A stretch of 64,000 bases of DNA from Symbiodinium natans (lineage: Eukaryota; Sar; Dinophyceae; Suessiales; Symbiodiniaceae), in contig CAJNDS010000413.1 in assembly GCA_905221605.1 (NCBI GenBank), positions 760,112-824,111 on the forward strand. Direction: 5' to 3'. The notes below the pieces were generated by a model, which was not told where the DNA came from, made no database searches, and saw only the letters and a list, made by a program, of their open reading frames with translations. The stretch's first letter is position 1. Each line of letters starts with the position of its first letter. The position numbers and the translations under genes were made by a program. Shown one piece after another: positions 55,973 to 63,952 of the stretch.

Positions 55973-56112
55973 CTTGGAGGTTCATGGTACATATGAACCA
56001 ATTCTAGCTGTACTTAGCGCTTTCCTTACAACCATATTGGGGCACTTAAGCGGCTTATAAGTGGGTTATAAGGACAGTTATAATTGGTTAACAAGTACCA
56101 TGAACCTCCAAG
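55973..56112. mobile_element. Family A element
   Basis: TA/CTTGGAGGTTCATGGTACATATGAACC...TTAACAAGTACCATGAACCTCCAAG. Confidence 0.7.
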
Positions 56113-56182
56113 CAAACTTTCGTGAGGCTGCTAAGTAATCTGTAAAGAAGAAGCAACCTGGATGTACAGGCGTCGAGGCACT

Positions 56183-56842
56183 CTAAGAACTTAGAAGGTG
56201 TTGAGTTGTTTGTATGCAGTCGCTGTCGAGCGTTTCTTCTACGGCTCCACGGACCTGGCATCTGGTAGTCAGATACATTAGGGAGGGCGGGGCTGCAATG
56301 GGGGGTATGTAACCATGGCTACCTACTCCCCCATGGAATGCCTCCCTTAGGGACCCTAAAATATACTGGCAATTCAGAGAGCACCACTGCGCGGTTGGCC
56401 GACGGTATGGCGCGGCTGACCCTAAACCCTTCAAATGCAAGCACCCATGTGCTCCTTGCCATACCAGAGCTCCAACACCAATAAAGTAGATCTCATGGCC
56501 TCGAGAGTAGATGTTGTCACTTGCTCTAAATGGGGGTCCCTCGTTAAACATGTTAAATCAGCGGCAGTCTTTGGTATGAAAAGCCTTAGTGGCTTCTATG
56601 GGTCCATGAGGTGTCAACATATTCACCATCAGATGTTTATTTTTCTCCAAGCTAGCCTTGCTCAAAGCGTATGTCTCCCTGATAGGAAATCGCTTGGCCA
56701 CAAGTGGACCCCCAAGTTCGATGGTTTTGACGGTATCCCGCCGTATTAGTTTCCTTATTTTGTCTGGATTCGCAAGCAGCCTGAAGCGGCTACTCATTGT
56801 TACTTGTCGACAGGTCGCGGCCTCAGACACACAGTGCAGCAA
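56183..56842 (-). pseudogene. Unrecognised minus-strand coding frame with in-frame TGA
   Basis: One minus frame is open for 94 codons (SRFRLLANPDKIRKLIRR..., LEKNKHLMVNMLTPHGPI), has a single TGA at 56558-56560, then continues in the same frame for about 120 codons (NEGPPFRASDNIYSRGHEIY, ALVWQGAHGCLHLKG). No telomeric repeats or elements interrupt it. It could be a decayed inserted gene. Product not recognised. Confidence 0.45.
56220..56304 (+). CDS. Putative internal exon, consensus donor
   Basis: GTATGCAG/ then SLSSVSSTAPRTWHLVVRYI..., ending GGGGG/TATGT. It overlaps the tail of the minus frame above, and one of the two calls is wrong. Confidence 0.45.
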
Positions 56843-57064
56843 AAAAAATGGGGATCCCTTTTGGGGTTGCTATTCTAAGGCGGCTCTTAGTATTTAGGGT
56901 TGCCAAACAAGGGTTCATAATTTTTGAGAACTGACCATACTTGGAGGTTCATGGTACTCATTGACCAATTAGAACCCACTTCTATATAGGCCTCTTAAGT
57001 GCCCTAATATGGTTATAAGTGCAGTTCTAAGTACAGTTCTAAACCCCAAACCTTAAACCCTTAT

Positions 57065-57190
57065 AAGTACAAGGAGGGGCCCCCTGATTATACTAACTAT
57101 AGTTAAACGACTTATAACCTAGTTTAGGATCCTTATAACCTAATTTAGGGTCCTTATAACTCTACTTATAACTAGGGGGGGGGGGGGGCC
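57065..57190. mobile_element. Family E element nested in A
   Basis: TACAAGGAGGGGCCCCCTGATTATACTAAC...ACTTATAACTAGGGGGG. The right arm is replaced by a G run. Confidence 0.7.
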
Positions 57191-57193
57191 TTC

Positions 57194-57304
57194 CCCAAAG
57201 GATCCATGAACCTGTATGTTATATACTTGCGCCCTAAAAAGCTGCTATCTAGGAACCCCTTTAAGGCCCAAGTATATACTATATAGGTACATGGATCCTT
57301 TGGG
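57194..57304. mobile_element. Family B element nested in A
   Basis: CCCAAAGGATCCATGAACC...GGTACATGGATCCTTTGGG. Confidence 0.8.
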
Positions 57305-57342
57305 AAGTACAGCAACTGCCATGAACCTCCAAGTATGTGCAG

Positions 57343-57390
57343 GATGAGGACATGCTCAACGTGGAGCTCTGGATGGCAAACGCGACGAAG
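57343..57390 (+). CDS. Putative internal micro-exon with GC donor
   Basis: TGTGCAG/ then 16 codons DEDMLNVELWMANATK, then GCAAGTG. Its phase 0 suits the exon at 55884-55937. The acceptor lies 9 bp from the end of the nested A element. Confidence 0.65.
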
Positions 57391-57399
57391 GCAAGTGAT

Positions 57400-57715
57400 C
57401 TGTTTAGGGTTCCGGGTTCAGTGTTCAGGGTTTAGGGTTTAGGGTTTGGGGTTTAGGGTTTACGGTTTAGGGTTTAGGGTTTAGGGTTTAGGGCTACTCT
57501 GGAGTAGGCCTCGTTTCCTTCTGTTATGGTTGGGGTGCTCTTAGAATCCCCTTAAGACCAAGAAGGGTACCCTTGTTCTTCCTAGGTTTCTTCTGGGTCT
57601 AGGCCATAGTGCTGAGTTGCAATGTCATCTTTGGCGTATATTTTGGGGCTAGGATTTAGAGTTCAGGGTTTGGGGTTTGGGGTTTAGGGTTTAGGGTTCA
57701 GGGTTTAGGGTTCAC
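57400..57715. other. No gene seen; degenerate TTTAGGG
   Basis: Degenerate array, then filler with a worn family D-like piece (57525-57605). Confidence 0.5.
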
Positions 57716-57728
57716 GGTTGTTTCGCAG

Positions 57729-57822
57729 CACGTGTAGACCACGGCAACAGGGACGTGGGGAGGTTGATCTAATCTGCACTTCACGTTTGTCAACCTACAT
57801 AAAAACTATAAGTCATGCCTCG
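57729..57822 (+). CDS. Putative internal exon
   Basis: TTCGCAG/ then TCRPRQQGRGEVDLICTSRL..., ending TCGG/GTAACC. The frame is open to 57915. Confidence 0.5.
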
Positions 57823-58070
57823 GGTAACCTAACACATGCACTTTCATTGCTGGGTATGTCTCCTCATTCGCGACAAGGTTCCTCTGGGTATACGGGGCCC
57901 ATAGTTTTAGACTAGTTGGCTGAAGTTCCAAACCCTCCAACCTCGTAGGTGTTGACCGATAGGTGTACCTGGACCCCACTTGCAGCTTTCCTTTACCCCA
58001 ATCCCCGTAATCTGTGAAACTTCAACCCTATAGCTCAACCCTTTGGGGTTAGGGTCCCTACTTGGAGGTT

Positions 58071-58165
58071 CATGGGTACTTATGACCACAGTTATCAAGT
58101 GATCAGTCTACTTATAACCTACTTCGGGGACTTAGGGGGCTTATAAGCACACTTGTAATTAGGGT
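58071..58165. mobile_element. Family A element, right arm lost
   Basis: TA/CTTGGAGGTTCATGGGTACTTATGACC...CTTATAAGCACACTTGTAATTAG. Confidence 0.5.
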
Positions 58166-58173
58166 CCACGCAG

Positions 58174-58341
58174 GCAGAGTTTGAGCTTGAGGGCCGGGTC
58201 AGGTTATCTCGGGTAACCCGGACCGGCCACATTTTTTGCAGCTGTCAGTCCCACGATACTGGGTTCTTGTGCATGAAATTGGGACACCATAACAGGGCTA
58301 GTTATAAATTCTCTGGTATGTTCTTGCGATGGTATCTCGAG
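58174..58341 (+). CDS. Putative internal exon, 56 codons, phase 0-0
   Basis: ACGCAG/ then AEFELEGRVRLSRVTRTGHI..., later FLCMKLGHHNRASYKFSGMF, ending CTCGAG/GTAGGG. The sequence is Cys/His-containing, uninterrupted and has consensus borders. Confidence 0.65.
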
Positions 58342-58485
58342 GTAGGGTGTAAAGTCGTACAAACCCTCCTAAACCACTGCAATATGAACCCTACACCCTA
58401 TATAAACCCCCTGAACCCCTTCAAAATTTAGAAGCTGTATCCCAGTGGAGGGGTCCTTCTACCGGACACAAGGGAGCCCCCGCCA

Positions 58486-58504
58486 ACCCCCCCCCCCCCC
58501 CCCC
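58486..58504. repeat. Poly-C run
   Basis: About 19 C. Confidence 0.85.
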
Positions 58505-58512
58505 GGTGCTTT

Positions 58513-58836
58513 TTGAGGGTTGCGGGTTTCGGGTTCGCAGGGAATGGTATACGCACTTATAGCCCAGGTTCGGGCTCTCACAGGTCTACTATCTTACAAC
58601 CAGGGGTAGTTTTTCAAGGCATTCTCTGTGGGTGTGCTACTTTCCGAGCCCTGTCTCTACCTGAATCCCATTTCTCGGTAGAATCTCATGGGTTTGGAGG
58701 CTGTAGGGCTTTGAGTCCAATCTTTCTTGCTAGGTCTCCAGTGATACACTCGGCATTTGGGGGAACTTATTCTGGCTATGGGGCCTCTCTGAAAACGCAA
58801 AACGCTCTCCGTTATCCTTCACCATCTTGTAGTTGA
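58513..58836 (+). CDS. Putative exon, 107-codon frame to TGA
   Basis: Ser/Gly-rich frame (GNGIRTYSPGSGSHRSTILQ...). A second frame after TTCGCAG reads MVYALIAQVRALTGLLSYN. Which one is coding is unclear. Confidence 0.4.
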   Translation: MRVAGFGFAGNGIRTYSPGSGSHRSTILQPGVVFQGILCGCATFRALSLPESHFSVESHGFGGCRALSPIFLARSPVIHSAFGGTYSGYGASLKTQNALRYPSPSCS

Positions 58837-58904
58837 AGGTGACAGAGGAAACATAATCTAATCCCTCCACCTAGTACCCGAAATTTAGGGTTTAGGGTTT
58901 AGGG

Positions 58905-59063
58905 TTTTCAAACCTGTTGCCGAAGCCCCTGAAGCACAAGTAGGCTTGGTGCAAGTTCGACCTCGAGCAGGGGGCCCGGTTCGAGAGAGACACTCTGGGT
59001 TTAGGGTCTTCGGAGGTTCGCCCCACCTTGGCTTTCCTCCCCGAACCCGCAATGAGGCCAAAG
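58905..59063 (+). CDS. Putative exon, consensus donor GTAAGT
   Basis: Reads PVAEAPEAQVGLVQVRPRAG..., later FPPRTRNEAK, then GTAAGTAG. A TTTAGGG-like unit lies inside the open frame. Confidence 0.5.
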
Positions 59064-59175
59064 TAAGTAGTTCAGGCTTATGATGGCTCATGCCTGGGTT
59101 CGTTGGGCCTTGCTTGTGGGTAGTTAAAGGTGGGGGCGGTATGGGGTCGGGATTTTATGAAGAAAGCAACCCAGC

Positions 59176-59424
59176 CCTGAACCCTAAACCCCAAAACCCC
59201 AAAACCCCCAAAACGCCCAAACCCCCAAAACGCCCAAAACCCCCAAAACGCCCAAACCCCCAAAACGCCCAAACCCCCAAAACGCCCAAACCCCCAAACC
59301 CCCAAACCCCCAAACCCCAAACCCCCAAACCCCCAAACCCCCAAACCCCCAAACCCCCAAACCCCCAAACCCCCAAACCCCCAAACCCCCAAACCCCCAA
59401 ACCCCCAAACCCCAAACCCCAAAC
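59176..59424. repeat. CCCCAAA/CCCCCAAAACGC variant array
   Basis: About 7 units with AACGCC, then about 17 units CCCCCAAA. A derived telomere-like array. Confidence 0.95.
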
Positions 59425-59425
59425 C

Positions 59426-59500
59426 ATGACCTGTCGACCCAAGAGCCCATGTTTGGTTCTCCCGTAAGAGAGCCCAGAGAGAGGGCGCCCCCGAAGCCCT
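59426..59500 (+). CDS. Putative exon after CCCCAAA array
   Basis: Reads NHDLSTQEPMFGSP with GTAAGA next. The frame also stays open as VREPRERAPPKPC. Confidence 0.4.
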
Positions 59501-59666
59501 GCATCCTAACCCTGAACCCTCAGAAGGGGCGTAGGGTTTAGGGTTTAGGGTTTAGGGTTTAGGGCTAGCGCTCTTTTGTTGCGGCTATCTGTATCTTGTT
59601 TTTGGGGGTTCTGAACACCACAGAAACAGCGGCAACACCACCGAGAAGGACCAAGTTGGGGTCCCA

Positions 59667-59774
59667 CTTGGAGGGTCCGGGGACTTAGTAAGTAGATAGC
59701 AAGTAGACTTATAAGTACCCTAGAAGGGACCCTAATTCTAGATGACTACTTGCTAAGTCCTCCGACCCTCCAAG
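59667..59774. mobile_element. Family J element
   Basis: CTTGGAGGGTCCGGGGACTTAGTAAGTAG...CTACTTGCTAAGTCCTCCGACCCTCCAAG. Half-copies near 4720-4775 and 17520-17575. Confidence 0.75.
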
Positions 59775-59776
59775 CA

Positions 59777-59890
59777 GTGGTACGTACCCAAAGCCCAAAC
59801 CCCTTGACCAAGGCATCTTCCTTGTATCGGGCTCTCTGGGTACCCTGTTCGCGCCTTGTTGCTTGGTTCAAGGTTTCCCTGATAGGTTTA
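59777..59890 (+). CDS. Putative exon right after family J element
   Basis: CAAGCAG region then VVRTQSPNPLTKASSLYRAL..., later SRLVAWFKVSLIG. Confidence 0.5.
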
Positions 59891-59949
59891 GAGTTTAGGG
59901 TTTTTAGGGTTTTAACCAACCCAGAAAAGGCTGCCCTTACTAGAATATG

Positions 59950-60010
59950 GTGAGTCCACGCGCCAAGGCCCGACACCTACCTCAACAGGCCACAGAAATT
60001 GGAAAACTCC
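59950..60010 (+). CDS. Putative exon before poly-G
   Basis: Reads SPRAKARHLPQQATEIGKLR and ends in a G run. An internal CAACAG may be the acceptor. Confidence 0.4.
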
Positions 60011-60029
60011 GGGGGGGGGGGGGGGGGGG
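60011..60029. repeat. Poly-G run (19), then (TG)n
   Basis: G19, then a GT-rich microsatellite to about 60115. Confidence 0.95.
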
Positions 60030-60382
60030 TAATTATTAATGTTTGTTTTTGGTGTTGGTTGGTGTGTGTGTGTGTGTGTGTGTGTTTGTTTTTGTGTTGG
60101 GGGTTGTGGTTTTGTTTTTGGCGGGTGGTGCCGGTCGTAACTCTCAATTCGGGCACTTATCACCAAACAGGAAAGGGTTTAGGGTTTGGGGTTTAGGGTT
60201 TAAGGTTTAAGGTTTTGGGTAGGGTTCAGCGTTTAGGGTTGGGGGGGGGGCGGGGGGGCCTCTGGCTCAGCCTTCGTTCTGTAATCCCTTAGCCCTTAAA
60301 AACGCTGAAGACCTGGAAGGTACTGGCTCTCCGCTCGTCTCTATGCCGATCCCAGGCGGGTCTGGATCTTCGCTGAAAGTTC

Positions 60383-60459
60383 AGGGAATCTAAAATGGGT
60401 GGCTCTCAAAGTAGACGGACAGGACCGGAACTACGAATTGTTCCTGTCATTAGATGATT
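60383..60459 (+). CDS. Putative exon ending in TGA
   Basis: GTTCAG/ then ESKMGGSQSRRTGPELRIVP... to TGA. Just upstream another frame reads EDLEGTGSPLVSMPIPGGSG. Confidence 0.4.
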
Positions 60460-60540
60460 TGTTTTGGGGGTTCGAGTTCCTACACCTAAACGCTAAACCC
60501 GAAACCCTAACATAGGAGAGGCGCTAGGCTTGGAGTTTAG

Positions 60541-60576
60541 GCTGAGCGCCCAAAATACCGAGGAGTCGTTAATGAC
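60541..60576 (+). CDS. Putative micro-exon before family C element
   Basis: GTTTAG/ then AERPKYRGVVND up to the element arm CCCAGAAGCCC. Confidence 0.4.
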
Positions 60577-60695
60577 CCAGAAGCCCAGTACCCTTCAACT
60601 AAGGGTTCTACCTCACCTTATATAGGAATCCCTATCACGATCTAAGTTGATCTAAGGTATCTTCCTTACTTAAGGGGGGTGTTGGGCTCTTTGGG
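60577..60695. mobile_element. Family C element
   Basis: CCAGAAGCCCAGTACCCTTC...GGGTGTTGGGCTCTTTGG. Confidence 0.65.
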
Positions 60696-60752
60696 GATAG
60701 AAGTGTTGGGATGCCCTAAACCTTAGGGGATTGGATTCTCTGAGTTTCGCAG

Positions 60753-61026
60753 GTGGTATCCGGACGGGGTGCCCATCATGTTCCTCTCGCTTCACAACAC
60801 CAAGGACAGCTGCCCTGGCAGAATTGGCATGCCTAGTCTTGATCTACATGACATGTGGTCTGCATTTTGTGTATGGATCGTCAAAAATGGCCAGTGGCTG
60901 CATATATTGGGTGTCCTTTTGCAGATACTTGCAGTAAGAACCCTACTTGATTTCCTCGGCCCCTTTGGTCCCCCGACGGCCGAATGGGACGCAATTCAGA
61001 TTCGTTGCAAAGGGTGTACGACCTAA
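60753..61026 (+). CDS. Putative exon, about 91 codons, membrane-like middle
   Basis: TTCGCAG/ then WYPDGVPIMFLSLHNTKDSC..., later SAFCVWIVKNGQWLHILGVL. A consensus donor GTAAGA lies at 60935. Unspliced, the frame runs to a stop at 61024. Confidence 0.55.
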
Positions 61027-61044
61027 GTTATGGGGCCCTTTGGT

Positions 61045-61150
61045 GTTCAGGGTACGAAAAATGGTGCCTCGAAGCCTCAAAAACAAAGACGTGCTCAGCT
61101 TTGAATGCGAACAGACCGGAGGATTTCGAGGCGACGGACAGGCGCGGGCC
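61045..61150 (+). CDS. Putative exon, two frames open
   Basis: GTTCAG/ with VRKMVPRSLKNKDVLSFECE... or YEKWCLEASKTKTCSALNAN..., running into TTTGGGG repeats at 61158. Confidence 0.45.
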
Positions 61151-61157
61151 TTTTTTT

Positions 61158-61240
61158 TCGGTTTGGGGTTTGGGGTTTTGGGTTTGGGGTTTGGGGTTTA
61201 GGGTTCGGGGTTTGGGGTTTGGGGTTTAGGGCTTGGGCTG
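61158..61240. repeat. TTTGGGG-type variant array
   Basis: GGTTTGGGGTTTGGGG units grading into TTTAGGG. Confidence 0.9.
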
Positions 61241-61258
61241 TAGGATTTAGGGTTGCAG

Positions 61259-61308
61259 CACCCAGACGACATTGATGTCGTCCGTACCCATGAATGGACC
61301 CTTAGCTG
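61259..61308 (+). CDS. Putative exon ending in TGA
   Basis: GTTGCAG/ then HPDDIDVVRTHEWTLS to TGA. Confidence 0.4.
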
Positions 61309-61417
61309 AGGACAGTGGTTTCTAGGATGAGTGAGCTTATCTTTGGCTGGCTAGGGGCCAAATCTTGAGGAACATGGTTGTCTTGGGCGCCATCCTTGCA
61401 GGGGCTGGTAAATCTTA

Positions 61418-61512
61418 GTAGTAGAGTAGGTATCCTTTAACCTTTTTGGGTTAATATATTCCCCTTATAATCCCAAAGGTTAACCTTTAAAACCCCTAGG
61501 TACTGGACAACT
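61418..61512. mobile_element. Family D-like element, divergent
   Basis: TAGTAGAGTAGGTATCCTTTAACC...GGTTAACCTTTAAAACCCCTAGGTACTGGACAACTAAG. Confidence 0.4.
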
Positions 61513-61517
61513 AAGAA

Positions 61518-61580
61518 ATCCGCTTCTTAAGTTCAAAGAGCGGTGGAAGATTTCTCCGGGCCAAGGAGGTTGGACAGTAT
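61518..61580 (+). CDS. Putative exon, basic
   Basis: After ACTAAG it reads IRFLSSKSGGRFLRAKEVGQ..., ending at a TTTAGGG array. Confidence 0.5.
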
Positions 61581-61930
61581 AGGGTTTAGGGTTTAGGGTT
61601 TAGGGTTTAGGGTTTAGGGTTTAGGGTTTAGAGCATCCTTGTTGGCCCTGTGGTACCCTTTGCCTGTAGGTTCCCTTATCCAGCTAGCCCATATTACAAT
61701 TCGTTCACTGGGCTTGGCGAGCCCAAACCTTGACCCCTTCAGTTCCCTGGAACCCTGAAGAGGATAACTTAGCCTATTGGGGTCATTCCTAGATGCCCTT
61801 AAGGGGATCTGCCTTTTGAATCCTCCAAGGAGTCTGGGCTATCAATCCTAAGCCCTAAGACCTAAACCCTAAACCCTAAGACCTAAACCCTAAACCCTAA
61901 ACCCTAAACCTTAAACCCTAAACCTACCGC

Positions 61931-62017
61931 TCCGAGGCTTCTCACGATCTTGGCCCGCTGTTCTGAGCCGGACTTCGTGAACCGCAGCCGCTGCTCCTCG
62001 CCGAAGCCTCAGGATGG
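61931..62017 (+). CDS. Putative exon interrupted by family D element
   Basis: Reads APRLLTILARCSEPDFVNRS..., running to the D insertion. The left ATGG duplication is at 62014. Confidence 0.5.
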
Positions 62018-62176
62018 CAAGGATGCCCAGTAGTGCCCTCGTTCCCTTTTGTGGGGGGTTTAGGGTTTAGGGGGTTTAGGGTTTAGGGTTTAGGGTTTAG
62101 TGTTTAGGGTTTAGGGTTTAGGGTTTAGGTTCCCTGATAAGCCCCTTAAGCAATCCTAGGTTGCTGGGCAACCTAG
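62018..62176. mobile_element. Family D element with ATGG duplication and nested TTTAGGG
   Basis: ATGG/CAAGGATGCCCAGTAGTGCCC...GGTTGCTGGGCAACCTAG/ATGG. TTTAGGG units expand its middle at about 62056-62130. Confidence 0.8.
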
Positions 62177-62216
62177 ATGGCCACAGAGCCCTGAACAGCC
62201 CTAAAGAAAGGAGTGC

Positions 62217-62401
62217 CCGAAGAGGTTCATACCCCTCAACTGAGGAATATCCCTTAAATCATACTGAGGATCCCTTGAGAATTTAAGGTGTATTCCTTAA
62301 TGCAGGTGTATTGGGCTCTCTGGGTATACCTGAATTGATATGAAGGGTCCCTATAGTAGGTAAGGCATATTCCTTAACTGACGGGGTAGTGGGCTCTTTG
62401 G
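62217..62401. mobile_element. Family C element plus tandem half-copy
   Basis: CCCGAAGAGGTTCATACCCC...GTATTGGGCTCTCTGGG, then a second GGTCCC...TAGTGGGCTCTTTGG half. Confidence 0.6.
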
Positions 62402-62626
62402 TTCGGCAAATGGCCGGAGCTGGGGTTGGTGGGGGGGTCAGGGAGCGGCGTCAAGGGTTCCAGCCAAAGGAAGCTTGCAGAAGCGAGGATGGACTGCTGT
62501 GCCCTGTGAACTAGCAAACTCTAAACTCTAAACCCTAAACCCTAAACCCTAAACCCTAACCCCTAACCCCTAAACCCTAAATCCTAAACCCTAAACCCTA
62601 CACCCTAAACCCTAACCCCAAGCAGC

Positions 62627-62728
62627 CGTGAATCTTCAATCCACCCTCAGAGCCGTGACGTCCGCCTGGACAGAGTTTAATCACCGCTGGCTTCGTTTTC
62701 CCAAAAATCTCAAAGATCAAGGAGCATA
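62627..62728 (+). CDS. Putative exon ending in TAA
   Basis: AAGCAG/ region then VNLQSTLRAVTSAWTEFNHR..., later FPKNLKDQGA, to TAA. Confidence 0.45.
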
Positions 62729-62763
62729 ACAAATCCAATCTCCGAAAGCCCTGAACTCTTAGG

Positions 62764-62885
62764 GTGGTTACATGGTCCCGTACTATGGGCCCTTCAAAGG
62801 GGACCTCTTATGTACTGTACCCCTTAGATACCCTCTACAAATTAAGGGCCCATACTTCAGAAACTTTAACGGAGGTAAGTGAAAC
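62764..62885. mobile_element. Family K-like element
   Basis: GTGGTTACATGGTCCCGTACTATGGGCCC...TTAAGGGCCCATACTT. Confidence 0.4.
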
Positions 62886-63128
62886 TGCCCTTATAAACGC
62901 CGAACCCTGGCCCAGACCCGGAGGATCCAAAAAGCAGAGCCTCCCAACTAGAATGCCCTGTACTGCTCTTTGGGTCCTTCTTAGGAACCCCCCTGTACAG
63001 GGATCTACTTTTTGAATCCTTTCAGGGGTCTGGGAGGCCTCGCGAACAGCGGGTTCCTGGCCAGTGCCTGACCACAAGCTTCTTGTTGGGACCCCTTGAA
63101 CACACTGGTTGCCGGGGGCGCGCTACAG

Positions 63129-63287
63129 AATTAGTGAAATAGCAAGCAGAGTCAAGAACCGGGGGGTGGAAAGGGACCACATCAACTGTTTGATTCGGCC
63201 GATATTTGCCTTCCGGCAAAAAAGACAGTTTCCGGCAAACCGCGCAAATCGGGATGCAGCATTAGGGCTTCTTTCCCCCCTCTAAAC
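63129..63287 (+). CDS. Putative exon, basic, about 52 codons to stop
   Basis: CTACAG/ then ISEIASRVKNRGVERDHINC..., later PIFAFRQKRQFPANRANRDA. Stop near 63285. Confidence 0.55.
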
Positions 63288-63460
63288 AAGCCGGCCTGCA
63301 CCTTTTCTGGCCATCCTTGTAATTTGAGTCTGGGGTTAGGGTTTGGGGCTTCGGGTTTGGGGTTAGGTCCCGGGCAAACCCAAAACCCAAAACCCTAAAT
63401 CCCCTAAAGCGGGGGGCTGCATGCCCGAGGAACCTGCGCCACCTGCCTCACGCGTGTCAG

Positions 63461-63504
63461 CCGGACTCAAAGCACGAGAAGGAGGCCATCGCCGGGCCAG
63501 GGAG
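63461..63504 (+). CDS. Putative micro-exon
   Basis: GTGTCAG/ then PDSKHEKEAIAGPG, ending GGAG/GTTTAGGG. An overlapping ATG frame (MPEEPAPPASRVSAGLKARE) is also open. Confidence 0.45.
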
Positions 63505-63658
63505 GTTTAGGGTTTAGGGTTTAGGGATTAGAGTTGCGGGATCTACAAGTAAAGCCTTACAACCCGCAACCCTAAACCCTTGCCGGTTCAGCTTACTCCT
63601 TCCATGCACCCCGCTAGTTCCTTCTTTGTGGGTATCTAATGTGGTATTTGGGCTCCAG

Positions 63659-63786
63659 GGAGGGGGTGTTTTACAAGGCCCGTTCTTTCTTACACTTTCT
63701 CTCGGGTATGGGAAGATTATGAGGCGTTTAGGGTTGAGCGCTTGGGACACTAGTGGCGTTGAGAGACCAGTGCGAACCAGGGCTTG
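63659..63786 (+). CDS. Putative exon ending in TGA
   Basis: CTCCAG/ then GGGVLQGPFFLTLSLGYGKI..., 40+ codons to TGA. Confidence 0.5.
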
Positions 63787-63829
63787 AGATCACGAATAAC
63801 TCCTTTTCGTGGGTATAAGGTCCCCTGTG

Positions 63830-63910
63830 ACATATATATATATATATGTACATATAATATTATATATATTTATTTATTTATTCATTTATTTATGTATTTA
63901 TATATATATA
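63830..63910. repeat. AT-rich microsatellite (TA, TTTA)
   Basis: (TA)n and (TTTA)n tracts. Confidence 0.95.
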
Positions 63911-63952
63911 GTATGCTGATTACCAACACTGAAAGTCGGTACCTCCATTCAG

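Larger units (their letters stand above)
56940..57333. mobile_element. Family A element carrying nested E and B elements
   Basis: TA/CTTGGAGGTTCATGGTACTC...CTGCCATGAACCTCCAAG/TA enclose a family E and a family B element in series. Confidence 0.8.

Noticed and set aside
59078..59504. Gly/Leu/Val/Trp and Pro/Lys frames of 95-125 codons
   Set aside because: Translation of the CCCCCAAA array.
61352..61400. GAILAGAGKS as a Walker A motif
   Set aside because: Spacing does not fit GxxxxGK[ST].
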